DNA from: Prevotellaceae bacterium
Lineage (GTDB): Bacteria > Bacteroidota > Bacteroidia > Bacteroidales > Muribaculaceae
Direction: 5' to 3'
Assembly (NCBI GenBank): GCA_021772015.1
Contig: JAETNS010000001.1
Location: forward strand, 186,001 to 250,000
Length of the DNA: 64,000 nucleotides
Below the pieces are notes generated by a model that saw only the letters and a list, made by a program, of their open reading frames with translations, searched no databases and was not told where the DNA came from. The position numbers were made by a program, and so were the translations under genes. Positions 53,335 to 63,987 of this stretch are shown in pieces. Each line of letters opens with the position of its first letter. The stretch's first letter is position 1.

Positions 53335-53362
53335 AAGGGACGCAGCTTGCTGCGTCCCTTTC
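53335..53362 (-). terminator. Hairpin downstream of tRNA-Leu (minus strand)
   Basis: AGGGACGCAG-CTTG-CTGCGTCCCT. Confidence 0.65.
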
Positions 53363-53382
53363 AGGTGATAATGTATGTTGAG

Positions 53383-53464
53383 TGCGCAGGGGGGGACTCG
53401 AACCCCCACGACCGAAGTCACCAGATCCTAAGTCTGGCGCGGCTACCAATTACGCCACTTGCGC
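53383..53464 (-). tRNA. tRNA-Leu (anticodon TAG)
   Basis: Reverse complement GCGCAAGTGGCGTAATTGGTAGCCGCGCCAGACTTAGGATCTGGTGACTTCGGTCGTGGGGGTTCGAGTCCCCCCCTGCGC. Confidence 0.93.
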
Positions 53465-53553
53465 GATACTTTGCCCTCGGGCCGTCTTGTCAAAGGCCAC
53501 TTCGGAGGCAAAGGTAATAATTATTTTGGAGAAATCAAGATAATGTCGCAGGA

Positions 53554-54741
53554 TTATTTGATAATTCCGTGCTTGCGGAATACCTTTTCGATTTTCTCCA
53601 ATGCGAATTCCACCTGCTCCTTGGTGTGGGTCGCCATCAGAGAGAAGCGGATCAATGTGTCCTGGGGAGCGACTGCGGGAGTTACGACGGGGTTTACAAA
53701 GAGCCCTTCATCGAAAAGGTCACGGGTCACAGTGTAGGTTTTGTAGTCGTCGCGTATGAAGAGGGGGATGATCGGAGTGGTTGTGTTTCCGATCTCGCAG
53801 CCCATCTGGCGGAAGCCGTCAAGGGCGAATTCCGTGATCTTCCAGAGGTTTTCCTGACGTTCCGGCTCCTCGATCATAAGGTCTATGGCTTTCAGTGCGG
53901 CCGCCGTCGAGGCCGGAGTTATGGATGCCGTGAAGATATAAGAACGGGAGTGATGGCGGAGGTAGTTGGTGATCTCCTTGTCTGTGGCGATGAAGCCGCC
54001 GAGCGATGCGAACGACTTTGAGAAGGTGCCCATTATGAGATCCACATCTTTTGTCACGCCGAAATGGTCGCATGTGCCGCGCCCTCCTTTACCGAATACT
54101 CCGATGCCGTGGGCTTCGTCTACCATGACGGCTGCGTCGTATTTCTTTGCCAGGCGGACGATTTCCGGAAGGTTTGCCACATCGCCTTCCATTGAGAACA
54201 CTCCGTCGGTCACGATGAGCTTCACTTTGTCAGGCTCGCAACGTTGGAGCTGCTTTTCAAGCGACTCCATGTCGTTGTGCTTGTATTTGAGGCATGTGGA
54301 GAAGCTCAGGCGGCGCCCTTCGATGATAGACGCGTGATCCTGCTCGTCATAGATCACATAGTCCTCGCGGCCGGTGAGGCAGGAGACCACGCCGAGGTTG
54401 ACTTCAAAGCCGGTGGAATATATCATGACATCCTCCTTGCCGATATATTCGGCTATGCGGCGTTCGAGCTTCTTGTGAAGGTCGAGGGTGCCGTTGAGGA
54501 ATGGAGAGCCGGCGCAGCCGGTGCCGTATTTGCGGGTAGCCTCGATGGCGGCTTCCTTGATGCGTGGGTCGCTGACGAGTCCGGAATAGCAGTTTGACCC
54601 GAACATCAGGACCTTGCGGCCGTTGATGATCACCTCCGGTTCCTGCTCGCTCTCAATGGCGCGGAAATAAGGATATACGCCGGCGGCCTTGGCCTGCTGT
54701 GGCGCGGTGTATTTGGCTAATTTGGCTTGAAGCAACTTCAT
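53554..54741 (-). CDS. Alpha-oxoamine synthase, serine palmitoyltransferase-like
   Basis: FGSNCYSGLVSDPRIKEAAIEATRKYGTGCAGSPFLNGTLDLHKKLE; VDEAHGIGVFGKGGRGTCDHFG; GTFSKSFASLGGFI (PLP lysine). Confidence 0.88.
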   Translation of the reverse strand: MKLLQAKLAKYTAPQQAKAAGVYPYFRAIESEQEPEVIINGRKVLMFGSNCYSGLVSDPRIKEAAIEATRKYGTGCAGSPFLNGTLDLHKKLERRIAEYIGKEDVMIYSTGFEVNLGVVSCLTGREDYVIYDEQDHASIIEGRRLSFSTCLKYKHNDMESLEKQLQRCEPDKVKLIVTDGVFSMEGDVANLPEIVRLAKKYDAAVMVDEAHGIGVFGKGGRGTCDHFGVTKDVDLIMGTFSKSFASLGGFIATDKEITNYLRHHSRSYIFTASITPASTAAALKAIDLMIEEPERQENLWKITEFALDGFRQMGCEIGNTTTPIIPLFIRDDYKTYTVTRDLFDEGLFVNPVVTPAVAPQDTLIRFSLMATHTKEQVEFALEKIEKVFRKHGIIK

Positions 54742-55023
54742 AGCTTGTGGTAAATTGACTTTTTCCTTGTGGCGTATGGGGGATGGATGTCTGTGACTTA
54801 CAGCGAAAGATCCCGCAGGTAATGGTACTGTTTTTGGAGAGGAAACCAATTCAGCCGACAAAGTTAGTGATTTTTGCCGAAATAACCGGCAAAAATCATA
54901 AAAAAAGAATAAGTTCCCGACAAAATCGCCGGGAACTTATCTGTTATGGTTTCAGAAAAGGGGGTGGAAAGCGGAATGCAAGATTTAGCGTGTGATCATG
55001 ATTCCGCTTGCCGTAGCCGGGAA

Positions 55024-58000
55024 TCAGTAGATGTGGATCTTCTGTACCTTGTTGCCCTTACGCATGATGTAGAAGCCGGGAGTGGGGTTTTCTACACGGA
55101 TACCCTGGATGTTGTAATATTCCACGGGCTCGTCGTCTATGTCGTAGAAGTTGTCTTCGACTGAAGAGGAGTAAACGCCGCCATCCTCGAAGTTGCGGTT
55201 GCCGGTACCCTTGTAGATATGGTTGTGGATCGGGGTAACGTCGTTGGTCTGGTCACCGTTGCCGTTGTTGAAGACAACACCTTCGGTGCCGGTGGGGCAG
55301 GTGTACATGTATATGTTGGCTGCGATCTTCTGCATGTCGGCACCGGGCCATGTGGTGGCGTTTACAGACCAATGGTGGATCTTGACGGAGCTCCAGTTTG
55401 TCACGGAGTTGTCGTAATATACCGTCAGGCCTTCCGGTTCGGGCTGCTTCTCGATTTTCTTGAAGGTGACGCTTCCCGTCTTGGTCTCGGTGGCGCTGGA
55501 GGCGCTCCATGTAACTGTCACGGTCTCTCCTACAGCCATTCCTGCGCCGAGGGTGAAGTTGGCGGAGCCGTTGATCGAGATCTGCTGGCCGTTGCCGATC
55601 TTGTACCATGCGGAGGTGGCGTTCTGCGCGGTGGCTGTCACGGAAACGTTGTCGACGAACTCGCCGCCGTTGGGTGAGAATTTAACCACGGGAGACTTGG
55701 TGACATTGACATTGATCTTGGAGGCGTTCGAGCCGCCGTCGTATTCAAAGTAGGTGTCTTCGGTGATGCCGTCGATGTCGCCGGTCTGTGATCCGTTGCG
55801 GTTGAAGATCACGCTTACGGTCTCCTGGTCGTCGATGGATGCGTAATAGAATTTGCGGCCATCGACAGTCACGGTCTCGGTAAGGGCCTTGCCGGGCCAT
55901 GCTCCGAGAAGGTCAGATGCCCCGGTTGCCCACGCGTAGAGGTTTGTGCCGGATATGTCGGCTCCATCCTTGCCGGTCACATAGATTGTTATGGAGGCGT
56001 TGGGGTCGATTTTCTTGTAGGTCGCTTTGCCGGTGTAGGCTGTGCCGTCAGCGGCTTTTGCCTCCCAGGAAACTGAGACGGTCTCGCCGTAGCTCATGTT
56101 CGCGCCGATGGTGAATGAGGAGGTGTCGCCCTTGGTGAGGTTGACTTTCTGCTGCCCTTCAACCTGATACCAACCGGAAACGGCTCCTACGGTGAGGGAT
56201 GCGGTGACGGTGAGAGTCTCGGTCTTGAAGCTGCCGCCCATGGGGCTGAAGGTCACACCTGCGGTCTCGTCGATGGCATCTTCCTTGGTGTAGAAGTGAT
56301 CTGTTCCGGGATCTGTGGCAGTGGGTTTGCCACCTTGAGCTACGGGGCTGGTGGAGTAGATGAACTTGCCGTCTTCAACAACCTTGCCGCCTTTCCAGTC
56401 TTTTACGAGCACGCGGAGCTGACCTTGGCTTTTGGGCGCGTCAACAGTGATTGATCCGCCCCCCTGATAGGTCTTGCCGGTAACGATGTCGGTGTAGGTC
56501 CCGGCGGGAACGTTGCTGAATGTGGCGCCGCCGTTGACGGCTACAAGAACGTATGATTCATTTTTGTAAGCACGTTTGAATGCCCATCCGCCGTTTGCCG
56601 AGCAACCGTCGAAGGTATACTGTCCTTTGCGGAGGGCGGGGACAGCAGCGCGGATCTTGTTAAGCTGCTGGATATGGTGGGCAAGGTCACCTTTGAGGGT
56701 GCTGGCCACCTGGCCGCTGGCTGTGTACTGGGCGAAGTCGCTGGCCGATACGGAGCCTTCGAGATAATGGCCGAAGTATGCGCGGCCTGTGTCATTGAGG
56801 GCGGTGCTCATGCCGTCGTCGATAATCTTTCCTGCCTGGAATTCAACCTCGGAGCCGTAGTAGAGACAGGGGATGCCTCGGAAAGTGAACATCCATGAGA
56901 GGTTCTCGGCCCACTGGGCTGTGCCGCCGTTGAAACGTATGCCGTCGTTGGGGCCGGGGCCATAGTCGTGGGAATCAACATACACTACATTGAAAGAAGC
57001 GTCGTTGTAATAATTGTCTTGCCTGAAATACTGCTGTATCTCACCTACGCTCTTGAAGCTGTAGTGGACCGGAAAGTCAATGACATTCAGCCCGGAAGCT
57101 TGGGAATAATCAGGCTCATGCCAGGCTCCGTTCTGCAGCAGGGCGTTGTTTGAACGGGGCTTGTCTTTAGTGTCCTTTTCGCAGACAGCCATAGGCCCGA
57201 CGGGTGTGTCATGGCCTTCCGGAAGATTCTGTTGCCGCCACCATGCGGGGTCGCCATTGAATTCGTCAAGTAAAGACTGGTCTGACTTCCAAGTGTAGAA
57301 GTAGCTTGAGAGGTTTGGCTGGTCGCGGTATACAACGGTTCCCTGGTAACGCTGGCAAACCTCGCCGAACATGTAGAAGGGGGCGTTATTGAGTCGCTTG
57401 CTCTTGTGTTTTTCTCCGAGAGCCTGGAACTGGGGGATGAACTGCTTGTTGAATGTCAGCGGGGAGATGTGGCCGGATGTGTCGATACGGAACGCGTCAA
57501 CGCCCATTTCGATGAATTTGCCGTAGCATTCAACCACATATTGAGCCACTGCGTCGTTCTCGGTGTTAAGGTCGACACAGTCACCTGCGATCTGGCCCCA
57601 CCAACGGTTGGGAAGGTCCCAGTTCCAGCCTGTGCCGTAATGATGATAGTAGTTGTTGGACTCGTACTGGGGGTTCTTGAAATATTTCCACCGCTCGCTG
57701 TATTGGGTCTTGGAGCCTTCGTTGGGAAGTTTCCAGTAATCCCTGCCGCCGAGTTTGTCATCGGGGATCATCGAGAACTCGATGTTGGCCTGGTTGCGGA
57801 TGTTCTGGTTACGTGTGAAAAGATGGTTGAGTTTTGCCTCGCCGAAATTTCCGGTGTGCTGCAGCACCACGTCAAGCACGATTTTCAAGCCTTTGGCGTG
57901 GGCGGCATCGATGAGATCCTGGAATTTGACATCTTTTTCCGAACCCCATTCGGTGCGGCTCTCGTAACGCAGGTCTACTGTCGACATGTCCATCGCATGG

Positions 58001-58329
58001 TAGCCGTGGTAGTCGATACCCGAGCCGTTCTGTACGATCGGGGTGATCCAGATCGCGGTGAATCCGAGCGCTTTGATGTAGTCGAGCTTCTCGATAAGAC
58101 CGGCGAAGTCGCCTCGCCATGCGGGGTCTTTTGTCCTGATCTGCTGATCCTGCTTGTCCCAGGTGCAGACATTGTTCATCGGGTCTCCGTCATAGAAACG
58201 GGTCGTCATGGCGAAGTAAATAGTCTCGTCGCGGAAGTCCGTGCGGTCTCCCACGAAAGTCGCGGCCATCGAGGGCATTGCCACCAGCATGGCAATGGCC
58301 ATAATGAGCCATTGTGTCAACTTTCTCAT
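55024..58329 (-). CDS. Large multimodular GH13 alpha-amylase with duplicated beta-sandwich/starch-binding-like modules and C-terminal sorting-like tail
   Basis: GH13 motifs (LKIVLDVVLQHTG, GVDAFRIDTSGH, VYVDSHDYGP); two similar FSP(M/N)GG... modules; WPGKALTETVTVDGRKFYYAS / WPGADMQKIAANIYMYTCP; tail EYYNIQGIRVENPTPGFYIMRKGNKVQKIHIY. Confidence 0.9.
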   Translation of the reverse strand: MRKLTQWLIMAIAMLVAMPSMAATFVGDRTDFRDETIYFAMTTRFYDGDPMNNVCTWDKQDQQIRTKDPAWRGDFAGLIEKLDYIKALGFTAIWITPIVQNGSGIDYHGYHAMDMSTVDLRYESRTEWGSEKDVKFQDLIDAAHAKGLKIVLDVVLQHTGNFGEAKLNHLFTRNQNIRNQANIEFSMIPDDKLGGRDYWKLPNEGSKTQYSERWKYFKNPQYESNNYYHHYGTGWNWDLPNRWWGQIAGDCVDLNTENDAVAQYVVECYGKFIEMGVDAFRIDTSGHISPLTFNKQFIPQFQALGEKHKSKRLNNAPFYMFGEVCQRYQGTVVYRDQPNLSSYFYTWKSDQSLLDEFNGDPAWWRQQNLPEGHDTPVGPMAVCEKDTKDKPRSNNALLQNGAWHEPDYSQASGLNVIDFPVHYSFKSVGEIQQYFRQDNYYNDASFNVVYVDSHDYGPGPNDGIRFNGGTAQWAENLSWMFTFRGIPCLYYGSEVEFQAGKIIDDGMSTALNDTGRAYFGHYLEGSVSASDFAQYTASGQVASTLKGDLAHHIQQLNKIRAAVPALRKGQYTFDGCSANGGWAFKRAYKNESYVLVAVNGGATFSNVPAGTYTDIVTGKTYQGGGSITVDAPKSQGQLRVLVKDWKGGKVVEDGKFIYSTSPVAQGGKPTATDPGTDHFYTKEDAIDETAGVTFSPMGGSFKTETLTVTASLTVGAVSGWYQVEGQQKVNLTKGDTSSFTIGANMSYGETVSVSWEAKAADGTAYTGKATYKKIDPNASITIYVTGKDGADISGTNLYAWATGASDLLGAWPGKALTETVTVDGRKFYYASIDDQETVSVIFNRNGSQTGDIDGITEDTYFEYDGGSNASKINVNVTKSPVVKFSPNGGEFVDNVSVTATAQNATSAWYKIGNGQQISINGSANFTLGAGMAVGETVTVTWSASSATETKTGSVTFKKIEKQPEPEGLTVYYDNSVTNWSSVKIHHWSVNATTWPGADMQKIAANIYMYTCPTGTEGVVFNNGNGDQTNDVTPIHNHIYKGTGNRNFEDGGVYSSSVEDNFYDIDDEPVEYYNIQGIRVENPTPGFYIMRKGNKVQKIHIY

Positions 58330-58638
58330 TCTCAGAGGATGGTTAATAGATTAATGGTTGAGATAAATGTAAGTAACGATAGATGATATGGAGCCGCCAT
58401 TGAAAGGCGACTTCAAAAAATGAATAAGAATCAAAATTCGCCGCAAAGGTACTGATAAATGCTAAAAATAACGCAAAAAGGACATATGTTTAAAAACATA
58501 GTTGAGCGGCCGCGATATTATGCGGGGCTGATCATTTCATGGACGTATAAACAAGAAGACCGGGGATGGATCGTGTCTTTCGCGTTCCACTCCCGGCCTT
58601 GCAAATCGGTATGTTGAAAAAACGTTGTGGCTGTAGGA

Positions 58639-60786
58639 TCAGTCCTTTTTGAGCAACGATGCGGGAGACTCCGGCGCTTTTATGCCGTCACGGATCAGAA
58701 GCGCGTCGATCGACGGATCCTGTCCGCGGAAACGTTTGTAGATCACATCGGGTGCCTCGGTTCCTCCTTTCTCGAGAATATTGCGGCGGAATGAGTCGGC
58801 GGTTGCTCGGTCGAAGATCCCGTTCTCCTTGAAATGGGCGAACGCGTCAGCGTCGAGTACTTCAGCCCATTTGTAGGAATAATATCCGGCGGCATATCCT
58901 CCGGCGAAAATATGGCTGAACTGGGGTGATGTGGCAGATCCGTCAACGTTGGGGAAAATTCTGACCTGTTCCATAGCGGCGCGTTCAAAGGCAACCGGAT
59001 CGGCAACGGCTGTGGTGTCGGCCAGCGAATGCCAAGCCATGTCGACATAACCGAATGAGAGCTGGCGCATGCAGGCGTATGCCGCCCCGAATTGTGAGGA
59101 GGCGATGATTTTGTCGACGAGTTCCTGGGGGATCGGTTCGCCTGTCTGGTAGTTCTTGGCGAAAGAGTCGAGGAATTCCTTCTCGGTCAGGTAATTTTCG
59201 TTGAACTGCGAGGGGAGTTCGACGAAGTCGCGATATACATTGGTTCCTGAGAGGGATGCGTAGTTGCAACGGGTCAGGAGCCCGTGGAGGGCGTGACCGA
59301 ATTCATGCAGGAAAGTCTCGACCTCATAGGGTGTCAGGAGCGACGGTTTGTCGGCGGTCGGTTTGGTGAAGTTCATGACGATAGACACCAATGGACGGTG
59401 GTCGATACCGGCCGCGTCTTTCCATTGATCGGAGAAGCCGGTCATCCAGGCTCCGGGACGTTTTGTGTCACGAGGGAAGAAGTCGGTGTAAAGCACTCCG
59501 ATGAATTCTCCCTTGTCATCTGTCACATCGAATGCCTTGACATCGGGATGATAGACTTCGATCGAGTCGTTGGGAGTGAATTTCAGCCCGTAGAGTTTGG
59601 TGGCGAGGCCGAACACGCCGTCGATCACATTGTCAAGTTCGAAATAGGGGCGAAGCTGCTCCTCGTCATAGGAGTAACGCTCGTTTTTGAGCTTGTTGGC
59701 GTAATAGCTGTAATCCCAGGCGTTTATCTCGACCGGTTTCCCTTCAGTCTTTGAGGCGAAGGCTGTCAGCTCGGCCATCTCCTTGTCGAGGGCCGGGCGG
59801 TATGCGTCGCGCAACTGGTCGAGAAGCTTGTAGACGTTCTCGGGGGTGCGAGCCATCGTCCGTCTGAGAGAATGGTCGGCGTAGGTCTTGCTTCCAAGCA
59901 GGTTGGCCAGCTGGAGACGGAGGGAAGCTATTTTGGAAAGGATCGGCAGATTGTTGTATTCTCCCGAGGTGTTGCGGCCGGTGTAGAGGCGATAGAATTT
60001 CTCGCGCAGGTCGGGGCGGTCGGAGTATTTCATGAACGCCATGTATGTGGGCTGGGCGAGGGTGAAAAGGAATTCTCCCGGTCGCCCTTTGGCCTGGGCC
60101 ATCTGAGCTGCTTCGTCAACGATTCCCTTGGGAAGTCCGGCGAGGTCGTCGGAAGTCAGCCAGATCTCGTAGGTGTTGAGTTCTTTCAGGACATTCTGGC
60201 CGAAGATGGTGGTCAGCTCTGATAGTTCTGACGATATTTTGCGGTACGCCTCACGGTCATCCCCCTGGAGGTTTGCTCCAGAAAGGGCGAAATTGTTGTA
60301 AGTTTCTTCCAGAAGCATGTTCTGCTCCGGGGTGAGTGACATTTGGGCGCGGTTGTCATAGACAGTCTTTATGCGCTTCCAAAGGTTCTCGTTGAGGACG
60401 ATCGAAGTCGAGTAGTCGGAGAGTTTGGGTGTGACGCGCATGGAGATTTCCATCAGTTCGTCATCAGCGTCGGCTGAGAGGATCGGGAAAAACACATTCA
60501 GCACACGGTTGAGGTCTTGACCCGAACGGTCGAGGGCGACAATCGTGTTTTCAAATGTCGGCGCTTCCGGGTTGTTGGCGATCGCCTCGATTTCAGCTTT
60601 TGCCTTCTCTATCCCACGATCAATGGCCGGCTCATAGTCGGCATTGGTTATCTTGGAGAAGGGCGCGGTAGAATGGACGGTGTTGAATTTGTCGGCGAAC
60701 ACGGCGCCCGGGGCAGGCTGTGCCTGCGATGACATTGATGACATCAGGCTTAATGTAACTGTTAGTGCTGTAAGAAGTTTCTTCAT
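58639..60786 (-). CDS. M3 family metallopeptidase (peptidyl-dipeptidase Dcp-like), secreted
   Basis: HEFGHALHGLLTRCNYASLSGTNVYRDFVELPSQFNENYL. Confidence 0.94.
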   Translation of the reverse strand: MKKLLTALTVTLSLMSSMSSQAQPAPGAVFADKFNTVHSTAPFSKITNADYEPAIDRGIEKAKAEIEAIANNPEAPTFENTIVALDRSGQDLNRVLNVFFPILSADADDELMEISMRVTPKLSDYSTSIVLNENLWKRIKTVYDNRAQMSLTPEQNMLLEETYNNFALSGANLQGDDREAYRKISSELSELTTIFGQNVLKELNTYEIWLTSDDLAGLPKGIVDEAAQMAQAKGRPGEFLFTLAQPTYMAFMKYSDRPDLREKFYRLYTGRNTSGEYNNLPILSKIASLRLQLANLLGSKTYADHSLRRTMARTPENVYKLLDQLRDAYRPALDKEMAELTAFASKTEGKPVEINAWDYSYYANKLKNERYSYDEEQLRPYFELDNVIDGVFGLATKLYGLKFTPNDSIEVYHPDVKAFDVTDDKGEFIGVLYTDFFPRDTKRPGAWMTGFSDQWKDAAGIDHRPLVSIVMNFTKPTADKPSLLTPYEVETFLHEFGHALHGLLTRCNYASLSGTNVYRDFVELPSQFNENYLTEKEFLDSFAKNYQTGEPIPQELVDKIIASSQFGAAYACMRQLSFGYVDMAWHSLADTTAVADPVAFERAAMEQVRIFPNVDGSATSPQFSHIFAGGYAAGYYSYKWAEVLDADAFAHFKENGIFDRATADSFRRNILEKGGTEAPDVIYKRFRGQDPSIDALLIRDGIKAPESPASLLKKD

Positions 60787-60947
60787 TGCAGAGAGCTTTG
60801 TTCATGGTGGTCGCGTTTCGTAGGGCCGATCCACGACATCCTGTAAGTTTCATGCAAAGATAGGGGTTTGCGGCGAGACACCAAAATTTTTGACGGGAAC
60901 TGTGGGGGATTTCATTGAAAATGGTTAACTTTGAATTTTGATACCCC

Positions 60948-61385
60948 ATGCATATCTTTATGGAGACACAACGGAAGACTCAACCATACATATACAGGCT
61001 GCCACTGAAAGTCAGGGACTATGAGGTGGATTCCCAAGGCATTGTCAACAATGCCAACTATCTTCATTACCTCGAGCACACGCGCCATGAATTCTGTCAG
61101 GAGCGCGGAGTGTCGTTCCGTGACATGCAACGCGAGGGGATAGACCCGGTTGTCAGCAAGATAGAGATCTCTTACATGACCCCTTTACGGCTGGCCGAGA
61201 CGATGGAAAGCTGTCTGTGGCTTGAGCGCAAAGGCGCGAGGTTCATCTTTCACCAGGATATCTTCAATGCCGCCGGGGAGCAGGTCGTGAAATCACATGT
61301 CACGATTGTCGCGCTTGAAAACGGGAAGCTGACGCGTGGAGACAGACTGGCCTCCGCGTTCTCCGATTGCATTTCTGTTGGTTAA
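60948..61385 (+). CDS. Acyl-CoA thioesterase (YbgC/4HBT family)
   Basis: LKVRDYEVDSQGIVNNANYLHYLEHTRHEF. Confidence 0.9.
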   Translation: MHIFMETQRKTQPYIYRLPLKVRDYEVDSQGIVNNANYLHYLEHTRHEFCQERGVSFRDMQREGIDPVVSKIEISYMTPLRLAETMESCLWLERKGARFIFHQDIFNAAGEQVVKSHVTIVALENGKLTRGDRLASAFSDCISVG

Positions 61386-61403
61386 TCCTCATTCATAAGC
61401 CTG

Positions 61404-62516
61404 ATGACAGAGAAAGAATTGCTGACATACCGTATAGGATTTTCCCTCATAAAGGGTATGAATCTCGAGGCCGCGCGTCATCTTCTTGAGATTCTCGGAT
61501 CAGAGGAGGCGATGTTCAGGCTTGATATGAGAGAGATAGAGCGTCTTACAGGGCTTGGAAGCCGTCATTTCAATGCCGGGATGAGGCAGGAAGTGCTTGA
61601 TCGCGCCCGTCGGGAAGCTGACTTTGTCGACAGTCATGCCGTCAGGTGCCTTTATTTCACGGATGATGATTTTCCGAGGCGTTTGCTGGAATGTGAGGAC
61701 GCTTCTCTGCTGCTTTTTGCCAAAGGAGACTGCGATCTGAATGCCAGGCATGTGGTCGGGATCGTAGGAACGCGGAACGCCACTTTGTATGGAGTCAATT
61801 TCATCAACAAGCTTGTCGATGATCTCGCTGCGAGGCTCGATGGGTTGTTGATCGTGAGCGGACTCGCGTTGGGGTGTGATATTGCCGCCCACAGGCGCGC
61901 TATCTCTGCTGGAGTCCCGACCGCCGGAATAGTGGCTCACGGACTCGACACCATGTATCCGGCCGAGAACCGCAATGATGCTGCCCGCATGGCTCGTGGA
62001 GCCGGGGTCGTGCTGACCGATTATCCATCCGGCACACGTCCGTTCAGAGGAAATTTCCTGGCCCGCAACAGGATCGTTGCTGGCATGGTCGACTGCCTTG
62101 TGGTGGCTGAGTCGGCGGCAGACCATGGAGGGGCGTTGCATACCGCGCGGTTGGCCCGCGAGTATGACCGCGAGGTGTTCGCGTTGCCGGGCCGGACAAG
62201 CGACCATTACAGTGGTGGATGCAACAAGCTGATACGCCGCCAGATCGCTACGCTCTGTACGGGTGCGGATGATCTCATTGATACGATGGGATGGACTCCA
62301 CGGGCTGTGGAGGGAGATCAGCAGAAACTGTTCAAAGAGTATACGCCTGAAGAGCAATCAATAATCGACTATCTTACCAACAATGGGGAGGGACAGCTTA
62401 ATATGCTCACGGCTCATACGGGGATTCCTGTCGGACGACTGATGGGTATGTTGATGGAGCTTGAGATGGACGGGGCTGTAATGGCTTTGCCTGGCTCACG
62501 TTATCGGTTGGCATGA
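61404..62516 (+). CDS. dprA: DNA processing protein DprA
   Basis: VGIVGTRNATLYG, IVSGLALGCDIAAHRRAI, GTRPFRGNFLARNRIVAGMVDCLVVAES. Confidence 0.95.
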   Translation: MTEKELLTYRIGFSLIKGMNLEAARHLLEILGSEEAMFRLDMREIERLTGLGSRHFNAGMRQEVLDRARREADFVDSHAVRCLYFTDDDFPRRLLECEDASLLLFAKGDCDLNARHVVGIVGTRNATLYGVNFINKLVDDLAARLDGLLIVSGLALGCDIAAHRRAISAGVPTAGIVAHGLDTMYPAENRNDAARMARGAGVVLTDYPSGTRPFRGNFLARNRIVAGMVDCLVVAESAADHGGALHTARLAREYDREVFALPGRTSDHYSGGCNKLIRRQIATLCTGADDLIDTMGWTPRAVEGDQQKLFKEYTPEEQSIIDYLTNNGEGQLNMLTAHTGIPVGRLMGMLMELEMDGAVMALPGSRYRLA

Positions 62517-62620
62517 TCCCCGCGATAAACAAAACAGGCTCTCCCTGCCTTATATATAAATTAGGAGTGATTTAAAACTGATCGAAAGAAACAAAACTAA
62601 CTAACACCCATAGATAGACC

Positions 62621-63496
62621 ATGGAAAAGAAAATCATCGCCCCGTCAGAGTTGATCATAAATGCTGACGGATCTGTGTTTCACTTGCATTTGCTCCCTGA
62701 ACAGCTGACTGACCGTATCATACTTGTCGGCGATCCGGCCCGTGTGAATATTGTGGCCGAGCATTTCGACACCCGTGATTTCGAGGTCTCGTCCCGGGAG
62801 TTCCATACCATAGGGGGGACATACAAGGGGAAACCTATCATGTGTCTTAGCCACGGCATAGGTCCGGACAACATAGACATAGTGATAAACGAGCTTGACG
62901 CGCTGGCAAATATTGATTTTTCAACAAGGGAGGTCAAGGACCGCCGCCGGCAACTGACGATGGTGCGTATCGGGACATCCGGGGCTTTGCAGCCTGAGCT
63001 GATTGTCGGAACGCCTGTGATTGCTGAGAAAGCGATCGGTTTTGACGGCGTGCTCAACTATTACGCCGGTCGCAATGAGGTGGCGGACCTTGAATTCGAG
63101 AAGGCATTTTGTGACCACACCCAGTGGAATCCTCTCTGGGCCAAACCTTATGTGGTGGATGCCGACAGTTCGCTTGTCGATCAGATCGGCCGGGATGACA
63201 TGGTGAGAGGCAACACGATATCGGCGGTGGGTTTCTATGGTCCGCAGGGGCGTGAGCTGCGTCTGCCGCTTGCCAATCCAGGCCTCAACAGGAGCATCGA
63301 GGAGTTTCGCTTCAATGGCCGCAAGGTGACCAACTATGAGATGGAGTCGGCTCCCCTCCAAGGGCTTGGCCGCCTTATGGGACACCGCGCCATGACTGTC
63401 TGCTCGATCATCGCCAACCGTATGCGCCACGATGTGACCCCGAATTACAAGACTGCCATACGTGATCTCATATCGACAGTGCTTGACAGGATCTGA
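62621..63496 (+). CDS. udp: Uridine phosphorylase-like nucleoside phosphorylase
   Basis: IILVGDPARVNIVAEHFD, MCLSHGIGPDNIDIVINEL, MVRIGTSGALQPE, NYEMESAPLQGLG. Confidence 0.88.
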   Translation: MEKKIIAPSELIINADGSVFHLHLLPEQLTDRIILVGDPARVNIVAEHFDTRDFEVSSREFHTIGGTYKGKPIMCLSHGIGPDNIDIVINELDALANIDFSTREVKDRRRQLTMVRIGTSGALQPELIVGTPVIAEKAIGFDGVLNYYAGRNEVADLEFEKAFCDHTQWNPLWAKPYVVDADSSLVDQIGRDDMVRGNTISAVGFYGPQGRELRLPLANPGLNRSIEEFRFNGRKVTNYEMESAPLQGLGRLMGHRAMTVCSIIANRMRHDVTPNYKTAIRDLISTVLDRI

Positions 63497-63505
63497 TCCC
63501 CGATA

Positions 63506-63576
63506 AAAAATCTTCGGGAAGCATAAGCCTCTATCGGAATTGTATCCGGCGGCTCTTATGCTTCCCGAAGATTTTT
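63506..63576. terminator. Bidirectional terminator hairpin
   Basis: Perfect 22-bp stem AAAAATCTTCGGGAAGCATAAG / CTTATGCTTCCCGAAGATTTTT between convergent genes. Confidence 0.85.
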
Positions 63577-63597
63577 ATTCTCTGCTGTATTGGAATG

Positions 63598-63987
63598 TCA
63601 TTCAGACATGAGGTCGTTCACACAGCGGGCGATGATATCTTCGGAGATCCCTTCATTACGCAGGTTGGCGGCAATACGTTGGCGGTCGGCACCGCGTCGG
63701 GCGTTCATCAGATCCTCGACATGATCGCGGAAGTCGCTCTCTACGCGCTCCCGGCAGGCAGCCTCGTAATTACGTCGGTAGGTCTCCGCCTCCTCGCCGT
63801 TATTTCCCGGACTAAGGCGGGAATTCTCCTCCGCTCCGAACATCATGGAGGAGATGCTTCTGATCGCGTTCATGACGCGGCGTTTGCCAGCCATTGTGTT
63901 TATGTCTATCCCGGCGAAGGTAGAGCGGTCTTTGTGCAGCACCAGATAGTATATTCCGGCCACTATGAGCGCGGTTATCGCCATCAC
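63598..63987 (-). CDS. Hypothetical protein with N-terminal TM segment (near window edge)
   Basis: 129-aa ORF; N-terminal MMAITALIVAGIYYLVLHK; start uncertain because the window ends 13 nt upstream. Confidence 0.55.
   Translation of the reverse strand: MMAITALIVAGIYYLVLHKDRSTFAGIDINTMAGKRRVMNAIRSISSMMFGAEENSRLSPGNNGEEAETYRRNYEAACRERVESDFRDHVEDLMNARRGADRQRIAANLRNEGISEDIIARCVNDLMSE

Noticed and set aside
63506-63576. 22-bp inverted repeat as a mobile element end.
   Set aside because: A-tract/T-tract flanks and position between convergent genes fit a bidirectional terminator.
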